Of a stretch of DNA of 64,000 nt, positions 23,301 to 34,645 are shown piece after piece. The notes beneath the pieces were generated by a model. The model was not told the DNA's origin. It did no database searches and worked only from the letters and a program-made list of their open reading frames with translations. Origin of the DNA: Undaria pinnatifida (lineage: Eukaryota; Sar; Phaeophyceae; Laminariales; Alariaceae). Made by a program: the position numbers and the translations under genes. Positions within the stretch are counted from its first letter, which is position 1, and the number at the start of each line of letters is the position of its first letter. The stretch spans positions 3,110,936-3,174,935 of the forward strand of contig JABAKD010000020.1 of NCBI GenBank assembly GCA_012845835.1, read 5' to 3'.

Positions 23301-26300
23301 CTCAAAATTCTGTTTTTCGCCCGTTGGGAGACGATAAGAAGTTTTTGTCGCGGTTTTCGACACATCAGCCGCAAAATGTGTTTTTAACAGAAGCCTGATC
23401 GGCGCCCGCCACAAATCACCGGCCGTGGAGTGAGCACTGTACACCAAGGGGGGGTCGGAGCCCCTAACGAGCTCGCCACGTTCAGAGTTCACGACGCTGT
23501 CGTTGATTTCATCGAACGAAGTGTGTGGAGAACACGAGATTGCCCCGCGTCTAATCCAATATCTGCTCGAGAATTTCTCAGGCAGATGTTGGCCAAGATC
23601 GCCGCGATGAATTGTTTTTTTCCGGAATTCTGGAAAGTTTCAAAAACAAACTCTTCCAAATTGGCTCCATAGGCGACCGTTCAGGCACAGTTTGGCTGGG
23701 ATCTTCGGGAATTTCAAACTTTTGGCCTTCCATTGTCATCGGTCTAAGTAGTCAAGCAAAATGCATTCCAACGGATGGCCAAAAACGAACGTACGACTCT
23801 CTCTGATGAAAACATGACTGACGGTTTATGATCAGATATCGTGTGCCGTGTGAGAACTAAGTTGTAATAAAAAATGAAAAAAAAATGTTAGCCCCGCCGG
23901 AAGTAAAGCATAACCCGGACTTTATGTGTAACCTACCCGCGAACATTGTAACCGGTGAACAGCAGCAGTAGCCACGAAACTTCAATGCACAGCAACACGC
24001 AGCTAGCTAGCTGCTGAACAAAGTAGTATCAGGCGGTTTGTCAAAGGAACAAAACTTCAGCATATATATGCAACACGTAGCTAGCTAGCTGCTGAACAAA
24101 GTAGTATCAGGCGGTTTGTCAACTGAACAAAACTTCAGCATATATACGTACCCTCAGTAGTGCACACGCAAGAGGGCGCTAAAAGAACGGGACACATCAG
24201 GACGACGTAAAAGGTTGCACTAAAAAAATGTACTCGTGCATACTCTGTTGACCGGGAGAATGCACACCACGCAGATGAGCTTCGTTTGCTTCTTCGCTGA
24301 GTAACGCTCAGGGCGAAACGTGTTTGCTGTGACGGGACAGGAGTTGGCGTCTTCCTGCAAGTTCTGGTTGCTGCATGAATCAACATACCAAACGACTCCA
24401 CAAATAACTCTCCCGACGAGTGGTAGACCTCGGCAACCGTCATCACCACACTAATTTTGTTCGTAAGCTCGCCGACAACTTGACACGTCGTCGTATCGGC
24501 GGTCTCTGTCGACTTGGTATTCTCGGCCGAGGACCCCTTCAGAGGGTCAATCGGTCGTGACGGCTAGCAGGTGGAGGATGGTGATACGAGAAGGTGCTGG
24601 TGGGGGTGTGCGTGAGTAGGGATACAGGTCCCACAAAGAGGCGGGATAATTGCCGGCAGCTATGATACTGCTGTTCTATTTGTTTATAAAAACTCTAGGA
24701 GTACGTATACGACGATGCGATGACCCACAGCGCAGCTGCGCAGAAAGGTAAGACCACAGAGCTGCTGCTGTAGATACTGTACGAAGTACATACCGTGCAT
24801 AGCAACGTTGACGGTACATGGGCAGCTCCATCACAGCTGCTATACCGCTGCTGTACATATCACACGTTCTGTGCTGTAGACTACATACCCCTATACGTAG
24901 CTCTCTGTGAGCTGCTGCTGTAGATACCGCTGTACGTAGGACATACCGTACGTAGCAACGTCGACAGCACATGCGTAGCTCTGTCACAGCTGTTACTGCC
25001 GTATATATCACACATGCTGCTGTAGAACACGTAGCTCTCTGATCTTTGATCTCTCTCCCCTCTCAGCAGAAATTTTCATAGATGGCAGTTTTCGACGAAG
25101 CCTGGGTGGCATGTGTTCTTCGAGGCGTTTCAATGTTCTCAGCTCCGAGCACGCAGCTTCCCGTGCAGGCGTCCACCGTGGCGACGCCGACCGGGTAGAC
25201 GACCCCCCCCGTGGGTCGGAGGTCAGAGAACACGAACCGGAAATAAAACTCGTGAATAAATGGGCCCTGTCGGTAGCAAATGCGCCAAAACGCTTACGGG
25301 GCAGGATTTTTCGGAAATCTCGTCGTAGATCTCGACATCAAAGCCTCACGCAGGCGCTATGGCGCTGAGCGGGCGGATCCGCGACGCCGGCCATTGCAGG
25401 CGAGGCGGGGGCACGCCTCAGCAAAGAAACCGCGCCGAAAGGTGGTCAGAGGCGGGAGAGGTCCGCAAAAGAAACAAATTGTCAGATCAGCCTAAGGACT
25501 ATGACAGGTAAATTTATATCGTTCTCGCAGCGGGCGAGAGGAACCGTCGCCCATACACACAACGGCGTTCTTTGTAGGGGGTATCATTCTCCAGCGACAT
25601 CCAAAGCGACAGCAATACTGGTGCGTTCCTGAAGAAGACCATCTATCACCCGCAACCACTGGGGGCAAGCCATCTATTGCCTGCGTACACCAATCCGGTC
25701 GCGACAAAACTAACCGTCCCTCTCCCACCAGGAAAGAGGCGCAAGACAAAGACTACAGGACAGCGCAAGCATTCTACAGCCTCCGCTCACCTGCGCGGCA
25801 TCCGTGCCCGCCCCCCACTCGAACTTAGCCAAAGCCGCCGATCCCGCGTCCGGGAAAAACAGCGCTAGCGTGGCCTCTGCGTAGCGTGGACAATGGGGGC
25901 ATCGTCGTCTCGAAGTTTAGGCGAATCAGCGAGGAGCGGCAGCGGTGGCAGCAGCCGCCGTGGCAGTGGGTGAAGGCGGGGGCAGCGGCGCTTGTGGAAG
26001 AGAGAAAGATCCTCCTAGGATTGAAAGGGGAAGCGGAGTAGAGTCGTCGGTGAGCATGCGCATGGAGACTGAAGCGAACGCAACTAAAACTCGCGACACA
26101 AAGATAGACTGCTGCTGCGTTTGGACAACTCGGGGGGGAAATTCTCGCCGAAAGCGAGCAAGTGGCCATCGTGACGGAATCTTTCTGATCTCGGTAGTCA
26201 TAGATGTGCGCGCAGTTGCCCTTGCGTTGCCACCGCCGCATTTATCCGCGCAAAACAACACCATATTGACGTCGTCGTCGCATCGCATTAATTTGGATTC

Positions 26301-28220
26301 ACATCACTACAACCGCCGCTTTCGAGCTCATACCTGGTACTTTCATATTCCTGAAACATCATTTTTAGTGGGCGATGACAAAAGGCCTGAGCGGCGGCAG
26401 ATAGACAGACAGACAGGCGAAACATCAAGATCGATCGAGATAATTTGATTAAACCTAGACACGCGCGCCGGAAGAAGGGAGCCTCGGAGCTTGGCAAGGT
26501 TTTGATGCAAGCAGGTCGGCGCTCCAAGCTGGCGCAAGCTGTATGCATGTAGATTACTAGGCACACATGATAAACGTCGCACAACGGAATGATTGCACAT
26601 CAAAGTCTCACAATATTAGTCTCCCCGAAGCTAAGCATAGGCCGTCGCAGAATTCGAACCAGTTGTGTTGTAGGCACGCCTACAACGGCACCATTCCCTA
26701 GCACTCGTTCACATTACTGCACGACTATTCCTTGGCACGAAAAAATAATAAGTACCAGAGTGACCGATTGCCCGTTCATCCGCCAAAGTCGGGACAACCC
26801 ACTAACAGCAACCATCGACAGGCCTCTCGACCGCCGCGCTGCCACAAGGCGTCTCTTTCGCCGACACATCTCCCCGCCCGGAACACGAACGCCTGCACGG
26901 CAACGAAATTCCGCCGCAGCTTTCTGCTAAACGGCGTCTATTTCGCCGCCGTATCTCCCTGCCCGAAACCCCGTCCCGCGATCTGCAACAAGATCCTGCT
27001 ACAGCTTGCCAAACAGCGTCTATCTCGCCGCCGTATCTCTCTATCCGAAAAAAAACTGTCGCGCAACAACGACCTTCCGCCGCGGCTTCCCCTCACCTTT
27101 GCCCCCCCCCTCCCCCTCCTCCTCCCTGCCGCAGATGAGAGCCTCCGCCAGAACCTTCGTGAGTTGCTTGGCCATCTCCAGGCTGGCCTTAAGCGTGGTG
27201 TACGTCTCGTCCCCCGCAGACGTGTCGAAGTCGATCCGCAAAAGTTTTTGCCCCTGTGAGAAGGGGCGTTTTTTCAGACAGGGTGTTGAGCCACACGCGA
27301 GTGTGGCTTGACTCGAATGACGCAACATTACTGGTATAAGACTACTATGCATCCGAGTACCGCTATACCAGATAAGCTGCAACCGTCTGGACGGTATGCG
27401 TCGCCCACACCCCACACAGAATAAAGTTGCACGAGCACCTGGTACTACTGTGCCCGTGATGCAGAGTTCCCGATCGCAAGGTTTGCGGCCGATTTTCGCC
27501 GCCATGAACCCAACTGCAACGCGTCACAAGTCAAAAGGTGCAAGGCTGTAGCCATACCTCGAAGTATCACATCGCACTGGTTGTTTACTTTCACTTGACC
27601 AAGTAGCTTTGACGGGTTCGTCGCAAAAGAAAATCACGGCAATAAACGCCATGCATCCAGTCAAATCCCATCTGCTTGTCCAGCAGCATACTACAGCAAT
27701 AGTAGTGACAGCAGCGGCTCCCCTGAAATCCTCTTCCATGTCTCCTATTCAAATATTAAAAGATCGGGAGCAGACGAGGCAATGCGAATTTCCTGCCCAT
27801 GGTCCATGACACATGAACATATACATGACAGATAAAAGCCTAGACTAACTCAATGCCCCGCACCTCTTCCATGCACTGAAGAGTAGCCTTGCCCATGCGG
27901 GCGATTGAATCCTCGAAAGAATCAGGCAGTTCCGTCACGTACGGGTCCACCTTCCTCTCCGCTGTACCCGTCGCGGTGGTCGGTACATCTGTCGGCGATG
28001 ATGACATTTCAGCTGCCCTAGCGCGTGATCTACGAGAGGCAGCCTTGATTCGTTGCGTGCCTCGGGTAGCTTGTGTTGAGGTTGCTGGGTTGGCACACCC
28101 TCGCGCTGTAGGCCCAAGGCTTGGTGTTCCCACAAAAGCAAAAACTTCAGGAGATCGAAAGCATGTTAGTGCCAAGCACACGCCGAGCGCGGCCATGGAC
28201 AGACGTAGAGGTCCAGTCAT
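20066..28220 (-). CDS. Plastid-targeted DUF1995-family protein (gene level, 6 exons)
   Basis: Exons at 28220-27864, 27254-27097, 25876-25791, 21507-21385, 21069-20917 and 20356-20066 give about 389 codons. The N-terminus has a hydrophobic signal sequence ending SPEVFA before FVGTPSL, then a Ser/Arg/Thr-rich stretch. This is the bipartite presequence pattern of secondary plastids. DUF1995 landmarks follow in order: LLRIDFDTSAGDETY, LALFFPDAGSAALAKFEWG, SDVGCILLCPRNSEADFAVE, MVLVNPALINMGTTGYGLAG, then FKTSYYLRTLPWGA, and finally GYRLLKAVSERPLGEALDDIY near the stop. The family occurs in plastids of plants and algae; its biochemical function is not settled. All junctions are in phase except exon 2 to exon 3, which is off by one base at a G9 run. 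The intron of about 4.3 kb between exons 3 and 4 is repeat-filled. Confidence 0.85.
20917..21069 (-). CDS. DUF1995-family exon 5
   Basis: The exon starts VKAQGQFMVLVNPALINMG after a GGTCAG acceptor and ends YYLRTLPWGA before GTGACA, 51 whole codons. VNP...G.GLAGR is the central family signature. Confidence 0.85.
21385..21507 (-). CDS. DUF1995-family exon 4
   Basis: The acceptor CTATGAAACAG is followed by VPGGVRFCTVKTEGPVDSDV and then CILLCPRNSEADFAVELVKK, ending at a GTGCGG donor in phase 0. A later possible donor (GTGAAA after about 19 more codons) would be out of phase with exon 5. Confidence 0.8.
22929..23747. mobile_element. Short TIR element, copy C
   Basis: The ends are inverted copies of a sequence around ATGACAATGGAAAGCC, extending outward through GACC. 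The whole unit recurs inverted at about 38032-38867. A reading frame around VWLGSSGISN is open in both copies, but no transposase motif is visible. Confidence 0.65.
23993..24148. repeat. Tandem repeat, 2 x 78 bp
   Basis: Two near-identical units start CAACACG.AGCTAGCTAGC and end ATATATATG or ATATATACG, with only a few differences between them. Confidence 0.9.
24761..25050. repeat. Tandem repeat, about 2 x 150 bp
   Basis: Each unit starts GCTGCTGCTGTAGATAC and includes ACATACCGT.C.TAGCAACGT. A related single piece occurs at 52142-52195. Confidence 0.75.
25060..25340 (-). pseudogene. Coding-like fragment inside the intron
   Basis: The minus strand reads FDVEIYDEISEKSCPVSVLA in one frame and continues, after a one-base shift, as FIHEFYFRFVFSDLRP, then TGGVVYPVGVATVDACTGSC, ending at a TGA near 25070. 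An alternative reading is two small exons separated by only 31 bases, which is unlikely. It does not fit the phase or the family pattern of the surrounding DUF1995 gene. I do not recognise it. Confidence 0.4.
25791..25876 (-). CDS. DUF1995-family exon 3
   Basis: The exon follows GCTACGCAG and reads ATLALFFPDAGSAALAKFEW, then GAGTDAAQ, ending in phase 0 at a GTGAGC donor. The FPDAG..ALAK signature is typical of the family. Confidence 0.85.
26885..27075. repeat. Degenerate tandem repeat in intron 2 of the DUF1995-family gene
   Basis: GGCGTCTATTTCGCCGCCGTATCTCCC recurs with changes at about 26930 and 27020, and a shorter form lies at about 26850. Confidence 0.65.
27097..27254 (-). CDS. DUF1995-family exon 2
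   Basis: The acceptor is CCCTTCTCACAG. The exon encodes GQKLLRIDFDTSAGDETYTT and KASLEMAKQLTKVLAEALIC, and ends in an acidic-glycine stretch with nine G in a row before a GTGAGG donor. Its length, 158, leaves two spare bases where exon 3 needs one. The G run is the likely place of a length error or a real frame break. Confidence 0.82.
27864..28220 (-). CDS. DUF1995-family exon 1 with plastid presequence
   Basis: ATG is at 28220-28218; a second in-frame ATG lies eight codons on. The hydrophobic core MAALGVCLALTC, the VFA/FVG cleavage site and a basic, hydroxylated transit region precede the mature start. The exon ends at GAG before a GTGCGG donor (119 codons, phase 0). Confidence 0.85.
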
Positions 28221-29085
28221 AGGGGTCGGGTCGGGTGCAGAAAGCAGGTGGTCTTTTATCGTATGGCGACTGGCGACAACTTTTGATGACAAAGGTGTTC
28301 AACCAGGTAAAGAGGCGGTTGTAAATCGGACATTCGGTACGATCACGATCTCTCAACTTTCAGTTTTTGGGTTCTCGATGCTGTGCCAGTTCGGTGCCCG
28401 CAAGTACTCCATACATACGAAGAGATACTTCAGGCCAGGAGACGACACACGTGTTGTAAGGCTTCGCGAGAAGAACGTCGATATTCTTGGAGTAACAGGG
28501 CGAGACACAGACTAAGTTGGTGAGTGGCAGAGGCCTACCTACCTGTATGACATTTCATGTTTGGTGATGTTGACAACAGAACCTCAAGAGCAAGTTGTTG
28601 GTGTCTACCTGATACTGGGCAGAAGCAAGCCAGACACAGCAGTAAGCACCTCCTAGCCCTGACTGGACTCGGAGAAACGAACCCACACGCATTGCTGGTT
28701 ACGGTGTCTGCCCTGCTCCTACGTCACCACGCACACAGCCCGAAGTAGCAAGTGCCGGTTGATTCCCATCACTTTTGCTTACTGAACGAATGAAAAGAAA
28801 TACCTGGTACCTGGTACTTGATTGCACACAATGCGGCTTGCACAGACGGCAGTACCCGCAAACTCGTACGAAGTGCAAGGCAGAATGCAGCTAAATAAGC
28901 GCGTGTGTTCACGGAGTACAAGATATCCCCTCGGCGTGGCGTGTAGGTGGTACTTAAGCTTTACACTCCTACGACGAAAAAGGTTAAGAATGAATGCATT
29001 TTATACCGGTATGATATACAGGAGTGCGTGTTTTGTAAACCTGTTTAAAATAAAATAGGTCAGCACGAGACCGGCCGATTGTGAG
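28221..29085. promoter_or_regulatory. Upstream region of the DUF1995-family gene; no gene seen
   Basis: Transcription of the minus-strand gene would start somewhere above 28220. I see no convincing core promoter motif. At 28801 the near-palindrome TACCTGGTA occurs twice, overlapping by two bases. Confidence 0.35.
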
Positions 29086-29089
29086 GGCT

Positions 29090-29745
29090 AGCACGGAAAA
29101 TCGTTGCGAGTACGTATTCGATTTTGTTTTTTGAATTTCATGAAAAATGCACGAAAAATTCAACTCTGCTTGTTATCAAGGAACTGCGTACGAGTAGTGC
29201 GTTCTAGAACTAAAAAAAACGCAAAAAAGTTAATTAACACCCGTGGTCACGACCGAGGCGAGCGATGGCTCGCGTCCTCTCCGGAGCGCCGCGGTTAGCG
29301 GCAGATTGTTTTTGCCGGCAGCGGCTAGGAGGCTATTGCTCTAGGCGTCTCTTGGATGGGCTGGCGCCGCCCCGCCGCCCCGCCGCCCCACACGGGCAGC
29401 AGCGACGGAGATAAGCGGTCGACTCTTGAGCGAAGTCGTGATGTAGTTGGTCGTGTAACTTTCGAGGTGCAGGGCGACGAAAAACTGGGTTTGCGGCGGT
29501 CTCGACCGTTTTCGAGGCGCCGCAGGCGATCTACGCTGTGCTAAGGGCCTTCGGAGGCCGCGCTGCGGCTGCTCCTGTGGTCCTACCTCTCGCAATGGTG
29601 GCTTCTCTCAATCAGCCGACTACATGGCACCAATTCGCGTGGCCAGCTTGGATTACATGGAACATGCCATGACTAGGTGCACGAACTCCCTGAATTGAAA
29701 TCGATTTTCGACTAAATTCGACCCAAAATATTTGTTAAAGCTCAA
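29090..29745 (+). repeat. Repeat A, inverted partner of 37385-38028
   Basis: From CTAGCACGGAAAATCGTTGCG to GATTTTCGACTAAATTCGACC this is the reverse complement of repeat B at about 37385-38028, with scattered differences. No gene is seen in it. Confidence 0.85.
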
Positions 29746-29931
29746 GAATTCTCGCATTATTTTCTCCTACTGCAGACAAGGCACGTTCGCCGACGTGCTA
29801 AAAAGGCCTGCGAAAATTGTGGCGACACGCCGACATCGCCTGGACCCGTCGTGAGGTCCCCGCAATTTTTTACTCTCTACAAAACCCCAGGAAGGTTTCA
29901 AGAGACAGGCTAACCCGCCGCTTTGTTATAG

Positions 29932-30035
29932 CTCTGGGGGAGGGGGGGAGGGGGGAGAGGGGAGGGGGGAGGGGGGGAGGGGGGAGGGGGGGAGGGGGGA
30001 GGGGGAAAGGGAGGAAGGGGGGAGGGGCGGAAGGG
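29932..30035. repeat. G-rich (GGGGGA)n tract
   Basis: About 100 bases consist almost entirely of G with periodic A. Confidence 0.9.
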
Positions 30036-30239
30036 GGAGCGTCATGCCCAAGAGACTGAAGTCTGGGTTTGGCCATCATCGTATTGAAAGTTTTGGGCTT
30101 TCTAATGGCCATCACAAGATAGCATAAGACCGCCCTGACTTCTTCGCCATGTTGCGTTCTCTCCCAGGTGCCATTGATGATGGACGTGATACCCTCTGTT
30201 AGCCCAATGCCATCCTTAGCCAGTTCCTAGGGTCTGCTA

Positions 30240-30785
30240 GTATGACATTTTTCTTTCTTTTCTTTTTCTATTTCTTTTTTTCTTTTTTTCTCTTCTTCTT
30301 TCCTTGCTTTCCTGTCTTGTCTTTTCTGGCTTTTCTTGTCTTTTTCTTCTCTTTGCTTGCCTTTCTCGTCTTGTTTCGTTTTTTCTTCTCTTTTCTTTCC
30401 TTTCCTTTATCTTCTTTTCTTTTCTTTGTTTCTTTTTCTCCAATTGACTTGTGCCTGTCGTGCGTATGCGTAGTGATAGATACTACGTGTAATATATACG
30501 TGGTAGTCTTCCTTGGGTGGCAATCGGAACATTTGGTTTCTCCAGGCGTGAGTAGTGAGACGTATGCACCGGCCTGGACCTGTCACATCGTAGACTGACT
30601 CCCGATTTCACTTTTATATATTTCTGGTGGAGGCATGAATTGCGTCAGCTGTGATATATGCGTGTACCACCTTGGGTTGTGTGTGTGTTTTCCCTGGGGT
30701 ATTCCTCAGCTCCAGAGTGACTGGAGCCTGTCCTGTGACCACGGACTTGATTATGCGAGTTAATGTGAGAACAACAACAACAAGC
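30240..30785 (+). repeat. Dispersed repeat family R2, copy 1, with (TTTTC)n tract
   Basis: A pyrimidine-rich TTTTC tract (30242-30440) is followed by CAATTGACTTG.G and a body ending GTTAATGTGAGAACAACAAC. An inverted copy with the complementary purine tract lies at 56575-57040, and the last part recurs at 60905-61050. Confidence 0.8.
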
Positions 30786-31055
30786 GCAAGAACTCTTGGA
30801 ATACGTTGTGTGTCTACAGCAGGCACGGCACGCTCACCATCGTGCTAAAAAGGCCTGCCACGGCCGTGGGAAACCCCGCCAACAACCCCACGTTAATAAA
30901 TACCACTACAATAGGAAACCCCCCGAAGATTAATGAGACAGGCTAACCCGAAACTTATGCCCCGCTCCTTCCCCGGCGGGGCATCTCCCACCATAAGGCC
31001 AGCCTGTCCGTACGTATCTCCGGTCCCATCTACGCACGCGACCCGAGAGTCGCGT

Positions 31056-32236
31056 CTACCCCGTTTTTGCTAGCGCGGCCGAGACCGAGCTTGCCCCTTC
31101 CCCGGCCTCCCGCACATACGTCATGAACGCGCGCGATTTCCACCTGCCCGCGCGTTGGATTTGGAGCTCTGGCACGCCTTGCGCCGCCAGCTGCGTTGCC
31201 CCTCCGATTCTCCGCGAGTGCAATGCGTACTGCGCCGGGTCTCGGCCGCTGCTCCCACTCAGGAGGCGCAACGCTGCTACCTCTTCCGTCCGGGTGAACG
31301 GTCTCCAGCCGAGCGGGGACAACCTGACCGTTAGGGGTGATCCCCCCGGGAGCGAGGGGTGCACAGCAAGGAGCTCCAGCAAAGCTTCGAACGCGCCCAT
31401 CGCACCTGCCCCAGCCTCCCCGGCGCTCGCCAAACGCGTCCGCGTGATCGTGCACCCCGCCCTCTTCTGGTCCGTCTTCGACGCCACGAACCGCACCTGC
31501 ACCGCGTCCGCGGAAGCTCTGTCCTCGAAGGGAACCGGAGCTCCCCTCTGAAAAACGGAAGGCAGCTGCGCGTCAAGCAGAATTCGGGGTGAACCTTTCC
31601 GTCCGCGTACGCCCACAACTCAGACGCGCGGCACAGCAGAGAATACGACAATGCCAGGCCCAACCACATTACGTGTCCCCCGTCTACCATACTGGAAACT
31701 ACTTGCTTCCCTTGCGACAAAAGGGCCCAGGTCAACGGCAGCCTAACCTGTGCTTTCTTCTGTGACATTCCGTGCGCTCGATCGATCCCTTTTCCCACAG
31801 CGACTATCATGCAATGTGAGGTTGGAAGCTCCCAGCCTGCGTACATCTTGTGGAAAAAGTGGATTGGGGCAAGGTAACCCCTTACGGTCGACTGCTGATT
31901 GTTGTGTACATAACAACGACACGCCATGAACTCCATCAGCTCGTACAGCACTTGGTTTGGATTATCGGGGTTGTACTGCAACCACGGTTCCTTGCCCTGT
32001 GCTTCCCTCTCCGCCACCCACGTGTTCCACTTTGCCAAATAGAGCTTTTGGGCACTCTTCCCCACTGAGGCGAGCGCGAGCGTCTCCACCAGACGCGCCG
32101 CCGCGCCCGTGTCGCGCGGCGTGTTGGACCCTGTTCCTGTGTGGGCCGATACCGCGCGAGTGGGATGCGGAAAAGGTAACACGATGGGGGGGGGCAGTGT
32201 GTCCCGGGTAAAGCCCGAGCAAGCTTTAGTGGTCAA
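31056..32236 (-). pseudogene. DIRS-type tyrosine recombinase (frameshifted)
   Basis: The N-terminal part reads SAQKLYLAKWNTWVAEREAQ and YVHNNQQSTVRGYLAPIHFF. The first catalytic Arg sits in LLCRASELWAY. After a frame change near 31541-31551, at a short C run, the rest reads VRFVASKTDQ, then HSRRIGGATQLAAQGVPELQ and GRWKS..FMTYVRE. The R...H-x-x-R...W...Y pattern is that of tyrosine recombinases used by DIRS/Ngaro elements to integrate. It follows the RNase H frame directly, with the TGA stop overlapping a TTG. Confidence 0.87.
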
Positions 32237-34633
32237 GCATGGTCTCCCTCATTGGCCATGATACGCCACAGGCTGTCGTCGTGTCGGGTCTGCAGGTTCT
32301 TGGTTCGGAGCGCGATGTCGAATATCTCATTTCCGCGGGGACCGATAGGCTGTTCCGCCCAGGCATGGCTGTTAGTCAGGTCCCGGATCCTTTCTGCTAC
32401 TTCGGTGCGGGGCCACCGCGATATACCGTCTGCCAAAGTGTTCTAGACCCCCGATATGTGCTTTGCGTCGTGGCTCCAACCCTTCTTGATTTCAAGGCGA
32501 CCGAGCATTCTCATGAGTAGGCACGCTCGCTTGTCCCTAGCCCCGCCGCAGCGATTGACCCACGTGACGGCAGCCACGTTGTCGCCGCGCATCGCGATGG
32601 GATCTCCTACCGCCTCTGGGGTGTCACCTCTCAACTCCAGCATTACCCAGGCGGTCACTACCATCCCTAAAAGCTCTAGCAAGTTGATTGTGATGGTGCA
32701 CGTCCCGCGTCGCTCGGCCTTCTCTTTTAGATCCTGCGTCAGCTCGGGCGGTAGGTCGTATCTCCAGTATATCCGGTGTTCGATACAGTACCCGCCCACC
32801 GCTTCGAAACTGGCGTCGGACAGATAGTGTCGTTTAGCCGGCCGTCTTACCGCTGTGTAACAGGGGGCGAAAACTGCTTCTCCTGATTGGAGAAGTTTCT
32901 GGCTGATGGCCCACTTCCAGAAACTGAGGTCAGCGTGGAACTCACTTCCAAGGGGCACTACGTTCTGGTTTCTGGGGTGCCGCTCGTCGTGAAGGCCTGT
33001 GAGTCTCAACAGCCTCCACCCGAAATATCTACCGGCGCGCACTACGTATGTCAGATTCCACAGCTTCCCTGCCAGACTGAGAGCGTCCCTTGCTCTGGCG
33101 CTACACCTTCTCGAGGGCCACTGGTCGTGGAGGAGGTTAGCGATGGCTTCGATCTTTTCGCGTGTCAACGAGATTCTCGCTGTGTGCGAATTGATGGTGA
33201 AACCTAGGGCGTCGGTTGTGGTGTTCCAGTCAGTGCTCTTTTTCGGCGCTAAGATGGGCGTGACGCCGGTCTCGCCCGGCCCGAAAAATCGTACGTGGTC
33301 CGAGGCTAGCGACGCCGACGCGGTTAACTCCGTCGCGTCGTCGTCTGAATGTTGAACCCTCATCAATAGATGGTCGTCCATGTACACCGTGGCGGAGAAG
33401 AGATCGGACACCCCCCCCCCCCCGGTGCGCCGTGACGCGTGCATCGTCCGGGACGGGCGTGGGTTTTCCGTCCTCCCAGCGGTCCACAATCTTCACGTGT
33501 GCCATCATGTCTACTCCCTCATTCAGTAACTGGGCCGTGTGGAAGGTGGTGTTACAGTGGGCGTGCTCGGCCGCCGCCGACATCACGCCCCAGAAACCCG
33601 GGGACCCAGACCACCCAAACGTGAGGCGAAAATCGATTACTATCAGCTCCCCTACTGTGTAACAGAAATTGTGGGCTTTGTCTGGGTCTACCCTAACGTT
33701 TCGGAACGCGTCTGAGACGTCGGCTTTGCTCATCAGAATGCGCATGTTCGGGTATTTCTTTCTTAGACTGACTAGTTCCGTGAGGAATTTGGGGAGGGCT
33801 TCGGCGCATAGACATTTTGGTACGGTGTCTGGATCTGTGTCTGCATTGAGTCCTCCTTTCGCTCCTTTGCTCTGCGCCTCGAACGAAAAATCATTAATGA
33901 TCCGGACCTTGTGGGTGACGACCGCCCCGAGAGGCGACACCCGAAGCCCCGGGATTTCATGCGCGGCCTCCTTCCGTATCACTATGCACTTCTGGCGCCG
34001 TACATCTTCTCTGAGTTTTTCCCAAATTGCTGGTAAATGCTCGGCGGTGCTTCGGTGGTTGCCGTGCCTCAGTGCGCGTCTCAAATCGGCTCCGGCGGGG
34101 GCTAACGTCACTGGCACACCCCTCGTGACTATCGTGATCAGGTCGTTAATGGCCCCGAAGCCTTTGAGGTCGCCGAGATACCGTCGTATGTTCGTTGCGT
34201 CTATTGGGGGGGCTACCAAAGCTCCTCCCAGGGCTCTGGCTACATCGCCTACGGCGCCGCGGTACTGTCTCGTCAGGGTGGTGCAAATATCTGCCAATTT
34301 GTATAATACTACTTGTCGACCTCGGGGGTCCGAGTCGACCGTCTCGAGATTTTTTGTTTCTGCGTGCCACTCTTTTGCCAGGGATGCGGCCCGTGACCGA
34401 CTGAGCGACTCCCCACTAGAAAGCCTCGAGCGTGCTGACCCGCTACCCGTCCGCAAATCGACCGGGCCGAACATGTACTGGGCTACCCGTGGACAGCGTG
34501 GTTCCGTCTGGCCCTGTTCCGCTGGCGCCCGACTCGGTCCTGCAGAGTGTATGTGATCAAGCGCGTACTGTTGAAGTGATGAACCCCCCGGTGTTTTTTC
34601 GAGGGGTTGCGGAATCTGATGTTGTTCTGACAA
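32233..34633 (-). pseudogene. DIRS-type reverse transcriptase and RNase H (two breaks)
   Basis: Reverse transcriptase landmarks are SPLGAVVTHKVRIINDFSF, SKADVSDAFRNVRVD, LTFGWSGSPGFWGVMSAAAE and VYMDDHLL. RNase H landmarks are HYLSDASFEAVGGYC, INLLELLGMVV and AMRGDNVAAVTWVNR. The frame changes at a C13 run (33411-33423), just upstream of the YMDD box. TAG at 32445-32443 interrupts the conserved end, between HISGV and NTLADGISRW. Apart from these two breaks the 2.4 kb is open, so the copy is fairly young. No methyltransferase domain is seen. Confidence 0.9.
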
Positions 34634-34645
34634 GCGAGTCGACGG

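Larger units (their letters stand above)
21508..25790. other. Large intron of the DUF1995-family gene
   Basis: The intron holds a TIR element (about 22929-23747), tandem repeats of 78 bp (23993-24148) and about 150 bp (24761-25050), and a coding-like fragment (25060-25340). Around 22270-22640 a motif with GGCATGAACGG and GTAAGGTTGCAG recurs at about 295 bp spacing. No further exon of the gene is needed by phase. Confidence 0.6.
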
